This document shows positions 1 to 7,823 of a stretch of DNA of 21,094 bases, piece by piece. Position 1 is the stretch's first letter. Each line of letters opens with the position of its first letter. The notes under the pieces were generated by a model. That model worked only from the letters and a program-made list of their open reading frames with translations, ran no database searches and was not told where the DNA came from. The DNA lies in NCBI GenBank assembly GCA_903932755.1, contig CAIZHL010000425.1:1-21094 (forward strand), given 5' to 3'. Both the position numbers and the translations under genes were made by a program. This DNA comes from an uncultured beta proteobacterium. GTDB lineage: Bacteria; Pseudomonadota; Gammaproteobacteria; Burkholderiales; Rhodocyclaceae.

Positions 1-1695
1 GAAGCATCCAACTGGCATCCCCTGACCTGGCTGTCCTACCTCATCGATTCCTCGCTGTTCGGTGCCTGGGCCGGCGGCTACCACCTGACCAGCGTGGCCT
101 GGCACCTGGCGACGACGCTGCTGGTCTACCTGCTGCTGCGTCGCCTGAGCGATGAGATCTGGCGACCGGCTCTTGTGGCGATGCTCTTCGCGGTCCATCC
201 GCTGCACGTCGAATCGGTGACCTGGGTTTCCGAGCGCAAGGACGTGCTGTGCGCCTTTTTCGGCCTGCTGGCCATGCACGCCTACATCGCCTATGCCAGG
301 GCGCCGTCGCTCGGCCGCTACCTGCTGGTGGCGGCGGCCTTCGTCTGTTCCCTGCTGTCCAAGCAGATGCTGGTGACGCTGCCCGCCGTCCTGCTGCTGC
401 TGGATTTCTGGCCGCTGCGGCGGCTGGATCCGTCCAACTGGCGGCAGCGGGTGCTGGAAAAGCTGCCCCTGCTCGGATTGGCCGCGGGCGCCGCTTACCT
501 GACCGTGCTGGCGCAGTCGGAAGGTGGTTCGGTGCGTTCGCTGGAACAACTGCCGCTGCTGACGCGGCTGGCCAATGCGATCTCGTCCTACGGCATCTAC
601 CTGCAAAAGCATCTGTGGCCGTCCGATTTGAGTTTTTTCCAGGTGATGCGTCCGCCGTCGATGCTTTGGGTCGGACTGGTCTTCGTCCTGGTTGTCGCCG
701 TGGCCGCCCTGGCATGGCGCCTGCGCGAGCGCGTGCCGGCCATGCTGGTCGGTTGGCTGTGGTTTCTCGGCACGCTGGTGCCGGTGATCGGCATCGTGCA
801 GGTGGGGGACCAGGGCTGGGCCAGCCGCTACAGCTACTTCCCGTCGATCGGCCTGTTCCTGATGCTGGCCTGGTTGCTGCCGGTGCCCGATTTCGCGACG
901 GCGCGCCGCCAGGCTTTCGTGCTGGTCGCTGCGACGCTCGCGGTCGTCATGACGTTTTCGGTGCGCGCCTTCATCGAGGCCGGCTACTGGCGCAATTCGG
1001 ATACCCTCTTCACGCGCGCCATCAGCCTCGATCCGGGCAATTTCGTCGGCCATACGCTGCTGGCCTCGATCTATGCCCAGCGCGGGGCGCGGCAGCAGGC
1101 CGAGTATCACGCGCTGGAGGCCGAGCGGACGTCCGGCGGGCCCGGCGGAGCGACCGCCAACGCGCTCGTCGCACTGTCGCGCGTGCTGATGGAAGTCGGC
1201 CGTTTCGAACAGGCGCACGATGCTCTGGAGCGCGCGCGGGTAATCATTCCAAAGTCGCCCATGCTGCACTACAACCTAGGCACGCTGGAACTGATGCGCG
1301 GGATACCGCTGGCGTCGCTGCCGCATTTCGATCAGGCGATCGCCCTGAGCCCGGAGTACTCCGAGGCGCTCAACAATCGTGGTGTGGCGCTGGTTCGCCT
1401 CGGCCGCCTCGAGGAGGGCGTGGCGGCCCACCGGCGTGCGATCGAGACGGATCCCTACAACTATCAGGCGCAATTCAATCTCGGTGTTGCACTGGCCGCC
1501 GCAGGCCGCAGCGGCGAAGCGCTGGCGGCCTTCGAGGCCTCGGCCGCGCTGGTGCCGCGCGACATCCGGCCGAAGCTGAAAATCGCGGCGCTGCTGCGCG
1601 CAATGGGACGTCACGACGAAGCCCGTGCCGTGTATCAGGCCATACTGGCGATCGAGCCGGCGAACGCTGCGGCGCGCCTGGAAGCTTCACGCTAG
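1..1695 (+). CDS. Membrane glycosyltransferase-like protein with C-terminal TPRs (5' end missing)
   Basis: The reading frame is open from the first base, so the N terminus lies upstream of the window. The visible 564 residues begin with SNWHPLTWLSY, and HPLHVESVTWVSERKD follows near residue 65. These motifs are typical of bacterial TMTC-like (GT-C fold) proteins annotated as O-mannosyltransferase or TPR proteins. Several hydrophobic membrane segments follow up to about residue 330. The C-terminal 220 or so residues are TPR-like, for example HYNLGTLELMRG and AQFNLGVALAAAGRSGEALA. Such proteins are thought to transfer a lipid-linked sugar on the outer face of the membrane, with the TPRs binding a partner or acceptor. 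Acceptor and sugar cannot be read from this sequence. It converges with the cytochrome gene on the other strand. Family call fairly sure, activity inferred. Confidence 0.8.
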   Translation, partial: EASNWHPLTWLSYLIDSSLFGAWAGGYHLTSVAWHLATTLLVYLLLRRLSDEIWRPALVAMLFAVHPLHVESVTWVSERKDVLCAFFGLLAMHAYIAYARAPSLGRYLLVAAAFVCSLLSKQMLVTLPAVLLLLDFWPLRRLDPSNWRQRVLEKLPLLGLAAGAAYLTVLAQSEGGSVRSLEQLPLLTRLANAISSYGIYLQKHLWPSDLSFFQVMRPPSMLWVGLVFVLVVAVAALAWRLRERVPAMLVGWLWFLGTLVPVIGIVQVGDQGWASRYSYFPSIGLFLMLAWLLPVPDFATARRQAFVLVAATLAVVMTFSVRAFIEAGYWRNSDTLFTRAISLDPGNFVGHTLLASIYAQRGARQQAEYHALEAERTSGGPGGATANALVALSRVLMEVGRFEQAHDALERARVIIPKSPMLHYNLGTLELMRGIPLASLPHFDQAIALSPEYSEALNNRGVALVRLGRLEEGVAAHRRAIETDPYNYQAQFNLGVALAAAGRSGEALAAFEASAALVPRDIRPKLKIAALLRAMGRHDEARAVYQAILAIEPANAAARLEASR

Positions 1696-1699
1696 CGAC

Positions 1700-1738
1700 G
1701 GCGAACGGCGTCCGCCGTGTCGCCAGCGCCGACTTTTG
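1700..1738 (+). terminator. Possible terminator hairpin between convergent genes
   Basis: GGCGA plus ACGGC (1700-1709) can pair with GCCGT plus TCGCC (1714-1724), with one bulged G and a 4-nt loop. A short TTTT follows at 1735-1738, about 10 nt after the stem. The stem is strong but the T-run is short and distant, so this is a weak intrinsic terminator at best. Its place just after the stop at 1695 supports the call. Confidence 0.35.
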
Positions 1739-1741
1739 GTC

Positions 1742-2380
1742 CTAGCGCCGGCGCTTGCGGCCGGTTTGCGGCGCCACCTGGTCCTGGGCGGCAAAGAAAT
1801 GGGCGATGGCGGTGAGGTCGTCGTCGCTAAGATCCTTGTAGGCACCATCCATCAGGAATGGAAACTTGCGCTCACCCGACTTGAAGGCCAGGGTCTGGGC
1901 GACCAGATAAGTCATGTCCTGCGCCGCCATCAGCGGAGCTTCCTTGTCCGAATCGCGGCCGTTGTCGAGGTGGCAGTCGGCGCAGCGATTCTGGTAGAGG
2001 GTTTCGCCGCGGGCGACGAGTTCGGGTTTGGTTGCCGACTTCGGACGCTGGGCCTTCTGTTCCGCATAGTGTTTGGCCAGCGGTGCGACATTGGCCGCGG
2101 CGATGTCGCGGTGCGTTTTCACATTGGTCGAGCGCTTGCCTTCGCGAAAGGCGTTGAGCATGTTGCCCAGCAATCCTTCCGCCTGACCGTTGATATGGGG
2201 CACTCCGGGCTTGAAACCGAGGCCATCGCTGCCATGGCATTCGGTACAATCGGCGATTGCACCTGCCGGCGCCGCGGCCTGCGCGAAACTGGCTGCGGAA
2301 CCGAACAGCAACGCCGCGGTCACTAGGCAGTTGGCGAGACGGACTTTCCCGGTGCTTGCAGTTGGCGAATTCTTTTCCAT
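1742..2380 (-). CDS. Diheme cytochrome c, c4-like
   Basis: A 212-residue exported protein. The N terminus has a signal peptide (hydrophobic stretch about residues 16-30, ending SFAQAAA). Two heme c sites are visible: CTECH (45-49) and CADCH (133-137), each starting a class I cytochrome domain, as in cytochrome c4 and c553-type diheme carriers. The role would be periplasmic electron transfer, probably towards a terminal oxidase. In domain 2 a likely Met ligand is present in FLMDG (Met177). In domain 1 the usual Met between the GKR segment and the last helix is not evident, the local sequence being THRDIAAANVAP. The C terminus is basic (GRKRRR). The gene is divergent from the maturation cluster. 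No good ribosome binding site precedes this ATG. The specific partner is unknown. Confidence 0.85.
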   Translation of the reverse strand: MEKNSPTASTGKVRLANCLVTAALLFGSAASFAQAAAPAGAIADCTECHGSDGLGFKPGVPHINGQAEGLLGNMLNAFREGKRSTNVKTHRDIAAANVAPLAKHYAEQKAQRPKSATKPELVARGETLYQNRCADCHLDNGRDSDKEAPLMAAQDMTYLVAQTLAFKSGERKFPFLMDGAYKDLSDDDLTAIAHFFAAQDQVAPQTGRKRRR

Positions 2381-2477
2381 GACGATGACCCAGAACGAAA
2401 GAGTGGCGACATTTTACCGGCTGGCGGAGTCGAGGTGCGCGATGCGGGGCACCGAAGCCGAGGGTTGATATCAGGAT
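2381..2477. promoter_or_regulatory. Divergent promoter region, cytochrome c / ccm cluster
   Basis: This 97-bp gap separates the minus-strand diheme cytochrome from the plus-strand maturation cluster, so it should hold both promoters. On the minus strand, TAAAAT (plus-strand 2411-2416) is a 5/6 match to a -10 box at a sensible distance from the ATG, but no clear -35 is seen. For the plus strand I see no convincing promoter. AGGA at 2473-2476 lies only one base before the ATG at 2478, so the ribosome site is poor. Confidence 0.3.
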
Positions 2478-3293
2478 ATGGAACAACGGGAACTGCAGAT
2501 TCTCTGGGTGGCGGTAGTGGCCTACGTGCTTTCCGGCGTGACGGCGATTTTCGGCGTGGTGCTGAAAAAATCGCCGCATCGCTTCGTCCTCGGCAGCCTG
2601 GTCCTGGGCCTCATATTGCTCAGTGTTTCCCTGGGCTTGCGCTGGGAACGCCTCGGGCATGGCCCGTTCATCACCATGTTCGAAATCCTGGCGAGCAATG
2701 TCTGGAGCTTCGGCCTGATCTTCGCCTTCGCCTACTGGCGCTACCCGGCTATCCGCGGCACGGCGGCGGTGGTGATGCCGATCATTTTCATCATGCTGGG
2801 CTGGATGACCTTGTCCAGCACCCACGAAGGCCATTTCCCGCGGACCTTCCGCACGCCCTGGCTGTACATCCACGTCGGGCTGTCGAAGGTATTCCTTGGC
2901 ACGGTGCTGGTGGCGGTGGGCATGGCCGGGGTGATCCTGCTGCGCCGCGCCGGGGTCGGCGTTTCGCGGTTCGCCGGTCTGCCGGCGGACGAGCGCCTCG
3001 ATGATCTGGCCTATCGCTTCATGGCGCTGGGCATCATTTTCCAGACCCTGATGCTGATTTCCGGTGCGATCTGGGCGCAGGACGCCTGGGGCCGCTACTG
3101 GGCCTGGGATCCGCTGGAGACCTGGTCCTTCATTACCTGGATCATGCTGGCATTCGCCTTGCATTGGCGTTTGACCATGAAAAGCTCGCCCGTGGTCGGT
3201 TCCTGGATGATTCTTGCGGTTTTCGTCTTTGCCTTCCTGACATTCTTCGGCATCCCCTTCATTTCCGACTCGCCGCACAAGGGCGCGGTATGA
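2478..3293 (+). CDS. ccsA: CcsA-type cytochrome c biogenesis / heme-handling membrane protein
   Basis: A 271-residue polytopic membrane protein. The tryptophan-rich WWD segment is WGRYWAWDPLETWSFITW (204-221). The WDPxETW form matches CcsA/ResC (System II, often labelled CcsB in databases) rather than CcmC. Two flanking His fit the conserved heme ligands: His132 in YIHVGLS and His229 in ALHWRL. The family binds heme and presents it at the outer face of the membrane for attachment to apocytochrome c. No CcsB/ResB partner is next to it. Instead it heads a run that continues to ccmFGHI. The stop overlaps the next start (ATGA, 3290-3293), which suggests translational coupling. An in-frame TGA at 2466 fixes the start at 2478. 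The family call is firm, but whether it works as CcsA or stands in for CcmC is inference. Confidence 0.85.
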   Translation: MEQRELQILWVAVVAYVLSGVTAIFGVVLKKSPHRFVLGSLVLGLILLSVSLGLRWERLGHGPFITMFEILASNVWSFGLIFAFAYWRYPAIRGTAAVVMPIIFIMLGWMTLSSTHEGHFPRTFRTPWLYIHVGLSKVFLGTVLVAVGMAGVILLRRAGVGVSRFAGLPADERLDDLAYRFMALGIIFQTLMLISGAIWAQDAWGRYWAWDPLETWSFITWIMLAFALHWRLTMKSSPVVGSWMILAVFVFAFLTFFGIPFISDSPHKGAV

Positions 3294-4687
3294 GGCTGGC
3301 CGCCATGCTGTCGCCGCAGCGCCACGAGGCGGGGGCGCAACTGGCGCTGGGCTGGCTGGTGCTGGCAACCGCCGCCGTGGCGGCCTCGGCGCTGTTCGCC
3401 ATCCTCATCGTCATGGCGCGCGTTCCGGGCCTCGGCGCCTTGTTTCCGGGAACGGAGTTCTATCGCGTGGCGCTGACACTGCATGTCAATCTGTCGCAGT
3501 GGGTCTGGTTCATGGCCTTTGCCGGCATGCTCTGGAGCCTCGCTGCGCGGCGGGCGCCGGGCGGCTGGGGCTGGACGGCGCTGGCGCTGGCGGCGCTGGG
3601 CGCCTTGCTGATGGCAGCGTCTCCGGCGCTGGGCGCAGTGCGCCCGCTCATGAGCAATTACATGCCGGTGCTGGACAACCCGGTATTCCTGACGGGACTG
3701 GCGATTTACGGGCTGGCGGTGCTGATCAGCGCCTCGGCGGCGCTCGCGGATTGGCCATGGCGGCCGACAGGGCAGGAAAGCGGCAGCGTTCGCCGTATCG
3801 CCGGCGCCGACTTTTCACCGGAGTCGCTCGACGGCGTGCTGCGGCTGGGTTTGTGGCTGGCGGCGGCGGTGGTGCTGACCGCGCTGGCGGTACTGGCGGT
3901 GACCTGGTGGCAGGTGTCGGCATCTTTCTCCGGTCATGCGCTGTTCGAAACCCTGTTCTGGGGGCCGGGCCATATCTGGCAGTTCTGCCTCACCACCTTG
4001 ATGCTGCTGGCCTGGCTGGGGCTGTGCCCGCCGGCACTGGCGCTGCCGTCGGCGCGCCGGCTCAAGTGGCTGCTCTTGCTGGGCGCGGCACCCGGTTTGG
4101 CCGCCCCCGTGCTGCTGGTGCTGGGACCTGCCAGCGGCGAATATTTCGTCGCCTTCACCCGGTTGATGCAATGGACCAGTTGGGAAGTGCCGCTGCTGCT
4201 GGGCGGCATCCTGCTGGTGCTGCACTGGCGCATGAAGGCGGTGCCGGCCGCCGGATTTTCGCTGTCGCTGCTGCTGCTGGTATGCGGCATCGTGCTGGGT
4301 ACGATCATCGACGGCCAGACGACCCTGGTGACCGCGCATTATCACGGCACGATCGGCGCCGTGACGCTGGCCTTCATGGGGCTGACTTACGCCGTCCTGC
4401 CGATCCTGGGCCATGTCATGCCGCCGCCATCGCGCGTCGGCTTGCAGTTGCGCCTGTATGGCTATGGCATTCTGATGATGATGTCCGGTCTGGCCGGAGC
4501 GGGGCTGATGGGCGCGCCGCGCAAGATGGCGGGCAATGTCGGCGTCGAGTTCAGCGTCGAAGCGGTGTCGCGGGTGTTCCTCGGCCTCGGCGGCAGCCTG
4601 GCCACGGCGGGCATCCTGATGTTCCTTTACTTGGTGCTGCGCCAGATGTGGCCCGGCGTTTCGCTGCGGGTGGCGCGCCATGGCTGA
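3290..4687 (+). CDS. Heme-copper oxidase subunit I-like protein lacking the helix VII CuB ligands
   Basis: A 465-residue protein with about 12 hydrophobic segments. It shows subunit I landmarks: LHVNLSQWVWF (His65, helix II low-spin heme ligand), FWGPGHIWQF (His228, helix VI CuB-ligand position) and TAHYHGTIGAV (His350 and His352, helix X). The helix VII His-His pair is absent. The cbb3-type AGPHHLHY position reads LGPASGEY here, with Ala281-Ser282 in place of the two His. It therefore probably keeps two hemes b but cannot build a normal CuB centre, which argues against oxygen or NO reduction. The start at 3290 overlaps the ccsA stop, and the 3' end overlaps the next gene by 8 bp. The context suggests a part in cytochrome c maturation, perhaps heme reduction. 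Homology is clear, function is inference. Confidence 0.75.
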   Translation: MRLAAMLSPQRHEAGAQLALGWLVLATAAVAASALFAILIVMARVPGLGALFPGTEFYRVALTLHVNLSQWVWFMAFAGMLWSLAARRAPGGWGWTALALAALGALLMAASPALGAVRPLMSNYMPVLDNPVFLTGLAIYGLAVLISASAALADWPWRPTGQESGSVRRIAGADFSPESLDGVLRLGLWLAAAVVLTALAVLAVTWWQVSASFSGHALFETLFWGPGHIWQFCLTTLMLLAWLGLCPPALALPSARRLKWLLLLGAAPGLAAPVLLVLGPASGEYFVAFTRLMQWTSWEVPLLLGGILLVLHWRMKAVPAAGFSLSLLLLVCGIVLGTIIDGQTTLVTAHYHGTIGAVTLAFMGLTYAVLPILGHVMPPPSRVGLQLRLYGYGILMMMSGLAGAGLMGAPRKMAGNVGVEFSVEAVSRVFLGLGGSLATAGILMFLYLVLRQMWPGVSLRVARHG

Positions 4688-5240
4688 GCCCTCCACGATT
4701 GCGGCGCGACGCGGGCGGGATCTGCGCGTTGTCGGCCTGGTGGTAACGGTGCTGCTGGTGGCGGGCGGCGGCTATCTGCTCGACCGGTGGATCAACGACA
4801 GCGGCGAGCCCGGACTCAAGGCGCATGTGGACCAGAAGCGCAAGGAAGAAATCGACATCCGCTTCAAGCAGGGCGTGATCATGCTGCATGCCAAGGAATA
4901 CGAGCACGCCATGACCGCCTTCAGCCGTGTCCTGGATCTGGCGCCGGGCATGCCGGAAGCCCATGCCAACATGGGATTCGCCATGCTGGGCCAGAAGCGC
5001 TACCGGGAAGCCCTGGATTTCTTCGATCGTGCCACCGAGATCAATCGCAATCAGTTGAATGCCTATTTCGGGATGGCCGAGGCACAGGAAGGTTTGGGCA
5101 ACTATCGTGGCGCACTGGAGGCGATGGAGGCCTGGCTGCACCGGGCCAAGCCCGACGATCCTTTCCGCCGACGCGCGGAAGCGGGAGTCTGGGAATGGCG
5201 GGACAAACTCGCAAGGGACGCCAAGCCCGCCGCCAAGTAA
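4680..5240 (+). CDS. Membrane-anchored TPR protein in the ccm cluster
   Basis: A 186-residue protein with one N-terminal membrane segment (about 17-36, VVGLVVTVLLVAGGGYLL). About three TPR units follow at 57-88, 90-122 and 123-155, with the typical A-x-GxA and P/N-x-A-Y patterns (EAHANMGFAMLG, NAYFGMAEAQEGLG). The topology predicts a periplasmic TPR domain, as in the chaperone part of CcmI/NrfG that holds apocytochromes. It starts inside the end of the oxidase-like gene, so the two are probably co-translated. ccmF follows after 66 bp. A second TPR protein, CcmI, is encoded at the end of the cluster, so this one may hold a different client or scaffold the upstream pair. No known gene name is supported. 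Confidence 0.75.
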   Translation: MAEPSTIAARRGRDLRVVGLVVTVLLVAGGGYLLDRWINDSGEPGLKAHVDQKRKEEIDIRFKQGVIMLHAKEYEHAMTAFSRVLDLAPGMPEAHANMGFAMLGQKRYREALDFFDRATEINRNQLNAYFGMAEAQEGLGNYRGALEAMEAWLHRAKPDDPFRRRAEAGVWEWRDKLARDAKPAAK

Positions 5241-5306
5241 AATGCGGCACGCAACTTGCGTTACAACACGGCTCAACGTCGTGTGACGGACCCACGGGGG
5301 TAAACG

Positions 5307-7283
5307 ATGTATCCGGAAATTGGTCATTTTTCATTGATCCTGGCCCTGGCGGTGGCGCTGGTGCAAGGCGTCGTGCCCATCGTCGGCAGCCTGCGCGGCG
5401 ACATGCGCCTGATGGGCATCGCGCGGCCCGCTGCCGCAGCCCAGTTCCTGGTGATGCTGACCGCGTTTGCCTGCCTCGTCATCTCGTTCGTGGGCAACGA
5501 TTTTTCGGTGCTTTACGTCGCGCAGAACTCGAACACCATGTTGCCGACCTTCTACAAGGTGGCGGCGGTGTGGGGTGGTCACGAAGGCTCGATGCTGCTC
5601 TGGGTGTTCACCCTGTCGGTGTGGACCGTCGCGGTGGCCGCCTTCAGCCAGCGCCTGCCGCTGGAGACGGTGGCCAATGCGCTGGCGGTCATGGGACTCA
5701 TCACGGTCGGCTTCGTGATGTTCCTCTTGTTCACTTCGAATCCCTTCGATCGCCTGATACCCGCGGCCGTTGACGGGCGTGACCTCAATCCGCTGCTGCA
5801 GGATCCGGGCATGGCGATCCATCCGCCCTTGCTCTACATCGGCTATGTCGGCTTTGCCGTGGCCTTTGCCTTCGCGATTTCGGCCCTGATTTCAGGTCGC
5901 CTGGATGCGGCCTGGGCGCGCTGGTCGCGGCCGTGGACCACGGTGGCCTGGCTTTTCCTGACATTGGGAATCGCCATCGGCTCGTGGTGGGCGTATTACG
6001 AACTGGGCTGGGGCGGCTGGTGGTTCTGGGATCCGGTGGAGAACGCCTCCTTCATGCCCTGGCTGGTCGGCACGGCGCTGATCCATTCCCTGGCGGTGAC
6101 CGAGAAGCGCGGCGGATTCAAGAACTGGACGGTGCTGCTGGCGATCATGGCCTTTTCGCTGTCGCTGCTGGGTACCTTCCTGGTGCGCTCAGGCGTGCTG
6201 ACCTCGGTGCACGCCTTCGCCACCGATCCGAAGCGCGGCATATTCATTCTGGGTTTCCTGGTCGCGGTGATCGGCATCTCGCTGCTGCTGTATGCGTGGC
6301 GCGCGCCGTCGGTCGGCATGGGCGGCAAATTCGAGCTGTGGTCGCGCGAGACCTTTCTGCTGGTAAACAACGTGCTGCTGGTGGTCGCCGCAGGTGCGGT
6401 ATTGCTGGGCACGCTTTACCCGCTGTTCCTCGATGCGCTGGGCCTGGGCAAGGTCTCCGTGGGGCCGCCGTATTTCGAGGCGGTGTTTGCGCCGCTGATG
6501 GCGCCGCTGGTGTTGTTGATGGGCCTCGGACCCTTCGCCCGCTGGAAGCAGGCGCGCTTCATCGATTTCTGGCCGCGACTGCGCTGGGCGGTGGGGGTCG
6601 CCGTGCTTGCAGCAATTGCGTTGCCCTTGGTGCTGGGGCGCTGGTCTCCCCTGCTGGCCTTCGGTTTGTTGCTGGGCTTCTGGGCCGTGGCGTCTAGCGT
6701 TACCGTGCTGGCCCAACACCTGCGCGAGCGCGGCGGCGATGCGTCTTTCGGCCAGCGCCTGGCGTCGGTGCCGCTGGCCAAATGGGGCATGCTGACCGCC
6801 CATGTCGGCATCGGCGTGTTCATCTTCGGCGTCACCCTGGTCAAGGGCTACGAGACGGCGAGCGAAGTGAAAATGAGACCGGGTGAAACGGCTTCTGCGG
6901 GCGGCTACGATTTCAAGCTGATCGAGATCGGCGAGCGGCGCGGGCCGAACTACATGGCGGTGCGGGCGACGATGAACGTCACGCGCGACGGCAAGCCGGT
7001 CACCGTGATGCATCCGGAAAAGCGCATGTATTTCGTACAAAAGATGCCGATGACCGAAGCGGCCATCGATACCAACCTGTTTCGCGATCTGTATGTTTCG
7101 CTGGGCGAACCGGTGGACGATGTTTCGTGGATCGTGCGCGTCCAGCACAAGCCGCTGATCAGCTGGATCTGGGGCGGTTGCCTGTTGATGGCGCTCGGTG
7201 GATTGCTGGCGGCGTCGGATCGCCGGTACCGGATCCGGCAGCGCGAGGATGTCGCGGACACTCGTCCCGCTGTGACGGTTTAA
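5307..7283 (+). CDS. ccmF: Cytochrome c heme lyase subunit CcmF
   Basis: A 658-residue polytopic protein, close to the usual CcmF length of about 650. The WWD signature WGGWWFWDPVENASFMPW lies at 235-252. All four His important in CcmF can be placed: His172 (IHPPLLY), His261 (ALIHSLAV), His302 (TSVHAFATDP) and His499 (LTAHVGIGVF). CcmF takes holo-CcmE heme, reduces it and, with CcmH/CcmI, ligates it to the CxxCH of apocytochrome c on the periplasmic side. A GGGGG tract lies just upstream of the ATG, giving an acceptable ribosome site. ccmG follows 9 bp after the stop. The gene looks intact. ccmABCDE are not in this window. Confidence 0.97.
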   Translation: MYPEIGHFSLILALAVALVQGVVPIVGSLRGDMRLMGIARPAAAAQFLVMLTAFACLVISFVGNDFSVLYVAQNSNTMLPTFYKVAAVWGGHEGSMLLWVFTLSVWTVAVAAFSQRLPLETVANALAVMGLITVGFVMFLLFTSNPFDRLIPAAVDGRDLNPLLQDPGMAIHPPLLYIGYVGFAVAFAFAISALISGRLDAAWARWSRPWTTVAWLFLTLGIAIGSWWAYYELGWGGWWFWDPVENASFMPWLVGTALIHSLAVTEKRGGFKNWTVLLAIMAFSLSLLGTFLVRSGVLTSVHAFATDPKRGIFILGFLVAVIGISLLLYAWRAPSVGMGGKFELWSRETFLLVNNVLLVVAAGAVLLGTLYPLFLDALGLGKVSVGPPYFEAVFAPLMAPLVLLMGLGPFARWKQARFIDFWPRLRWAVGVAVLAAIALPLVLGRWSPLLAFGLLLGFWAVASSVTVLAQHLRERGGDASFGQRLASVPLAKWGMLTAHVGIGVFIFGVTLVKGYETASEVKMRPGETASAGGYDFKLIEIGERRGPNYMAVRATMNVTRDGKPVTVMHPEKRMYFVQKMPMTEAAIDTNLFRDLYVSLGEPVDDVSWIVRVQHKPLISWIWGGCLLMALGGLLAASDRRYRIRQREDVADTRPAVTV

Positions 7284-7292
7284 GGAGTTTCA

Positions 7293-7823
7293 ATGAGGCG
7301 TTTTCTTTTTCCCCTGGCAATTTTCATCGTACTCGTCGGCTTTCTCGCGGCCGGCTTGCGCCTGAACCCGCGTGAGGTTCCGTCTCCGCTGATCGGCAAG
7401 CAGGTGCCGAATTTCCGCCTGGCGCAGTTGCATGCCGGCGACAAGTTCATCTCGGCCGAGGACATGCGCGGCAAGGTCTGGCTGCTCAACGTGTGGGCCT
7501 CGTGGTGCGTCTCCTGCCGCCAGGAACATCCGGTGCTGATTGATTTGAACCAGCAGAAGAAAATCGCCATTGTCGGACTCAATTACAAGGACGACCGGGC
7601 TGCGGCGATGGCCTGGCTGACCCAGCACGGCGGCGATCCCTACCTGGTGTCGGCGGTTGATGCCGACGGCCGCGTGGGCATCGACTTCGGCGTGTATGGC
7701 GTACCCGAAACCTTTCTGATCGACAAGAATGGCGTGATCCGCTACAAGCATATCGGTCCGGTCACCGCGGAAGCCCTGAAGACCAAGATCCTGCCGCTGG
7801 CAGAGGAGCTTGCGCGTGGTTGA
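7293..7823 (+). CDS. ccmG: Thiol:disulfide interchange protein CcmG/DsbE
   Basis: A 176-residue membrane-anchored thioredoxin-fold protein. An N-terminal hydrophobic anchor (about 5-20) precedes the periplasmic domain. The active site is WASWCVSCRQEHP (Cys72, Cys75), and the cis-proline motif is GVPETFLID (Pro138), both diagnostic of CcmG/DsbE. It reduces the disulfide in apocytochrome c CxxCH motifs, or in CcmH, before heme attachment, fed by DsbD/CcdA. A good AAGGAG (7282-7287) lies 5 bp before the ATG and overlaps the ccmF stop. The end overlaps the start of ccmH. The gene looks intact. Confidence 0.96.
   Translation: MRRFLFPLAIFIVLVGFLAAGLRLNPREVPSPLIGKQVPNFRLAQLHAGDKFISAEDMRGKVWLLNVWASWCVSCRQEHPVLIDLNQQKKIAIVGLNYKDDRAAAMAWLTQHGGDPYLVSAVDADGRVGIDFGVYGVPETFLIDKNGVIRYKHIGPVTAEALKTKILPLAEELARG
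7803..7808 (+). promoter_or_regulatory. Ribosome binding site that sets the ccmH start
   Basis: GAGGAG lies 7 bp before GTG at 7816 but only 1 bp before the in-frame TTG at 7810. This favours GTG 7816 as the ccmH start. Confidence 0.6.

Noticed and set aside
249..1745. Long alternative-frame ORFs over the glycosyltransferase gene, and similar long frames opposite ccm genes and the regulator
   Set aside because: These are shadows typical of GC-rich DNA. Their translations are rich in Arg, Ala, Gly and Pro with no domain motifs, while the chosen frames show clear family signatures.
2896..2915. Perfect sigma54 -24 string TTGGCACG inside the CcsA gene
   Set aside because: The -12 GC is missing at the required spacing and the site lies deep in coding sequence.
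3164..3289. Upstream extension of the oxidase-like protein
   Set aside because: It would overlap the CcsA coding region by over 120 bp. ATG 3290 in the ATGA overlap gives a natural N terminus for a membrane protein.
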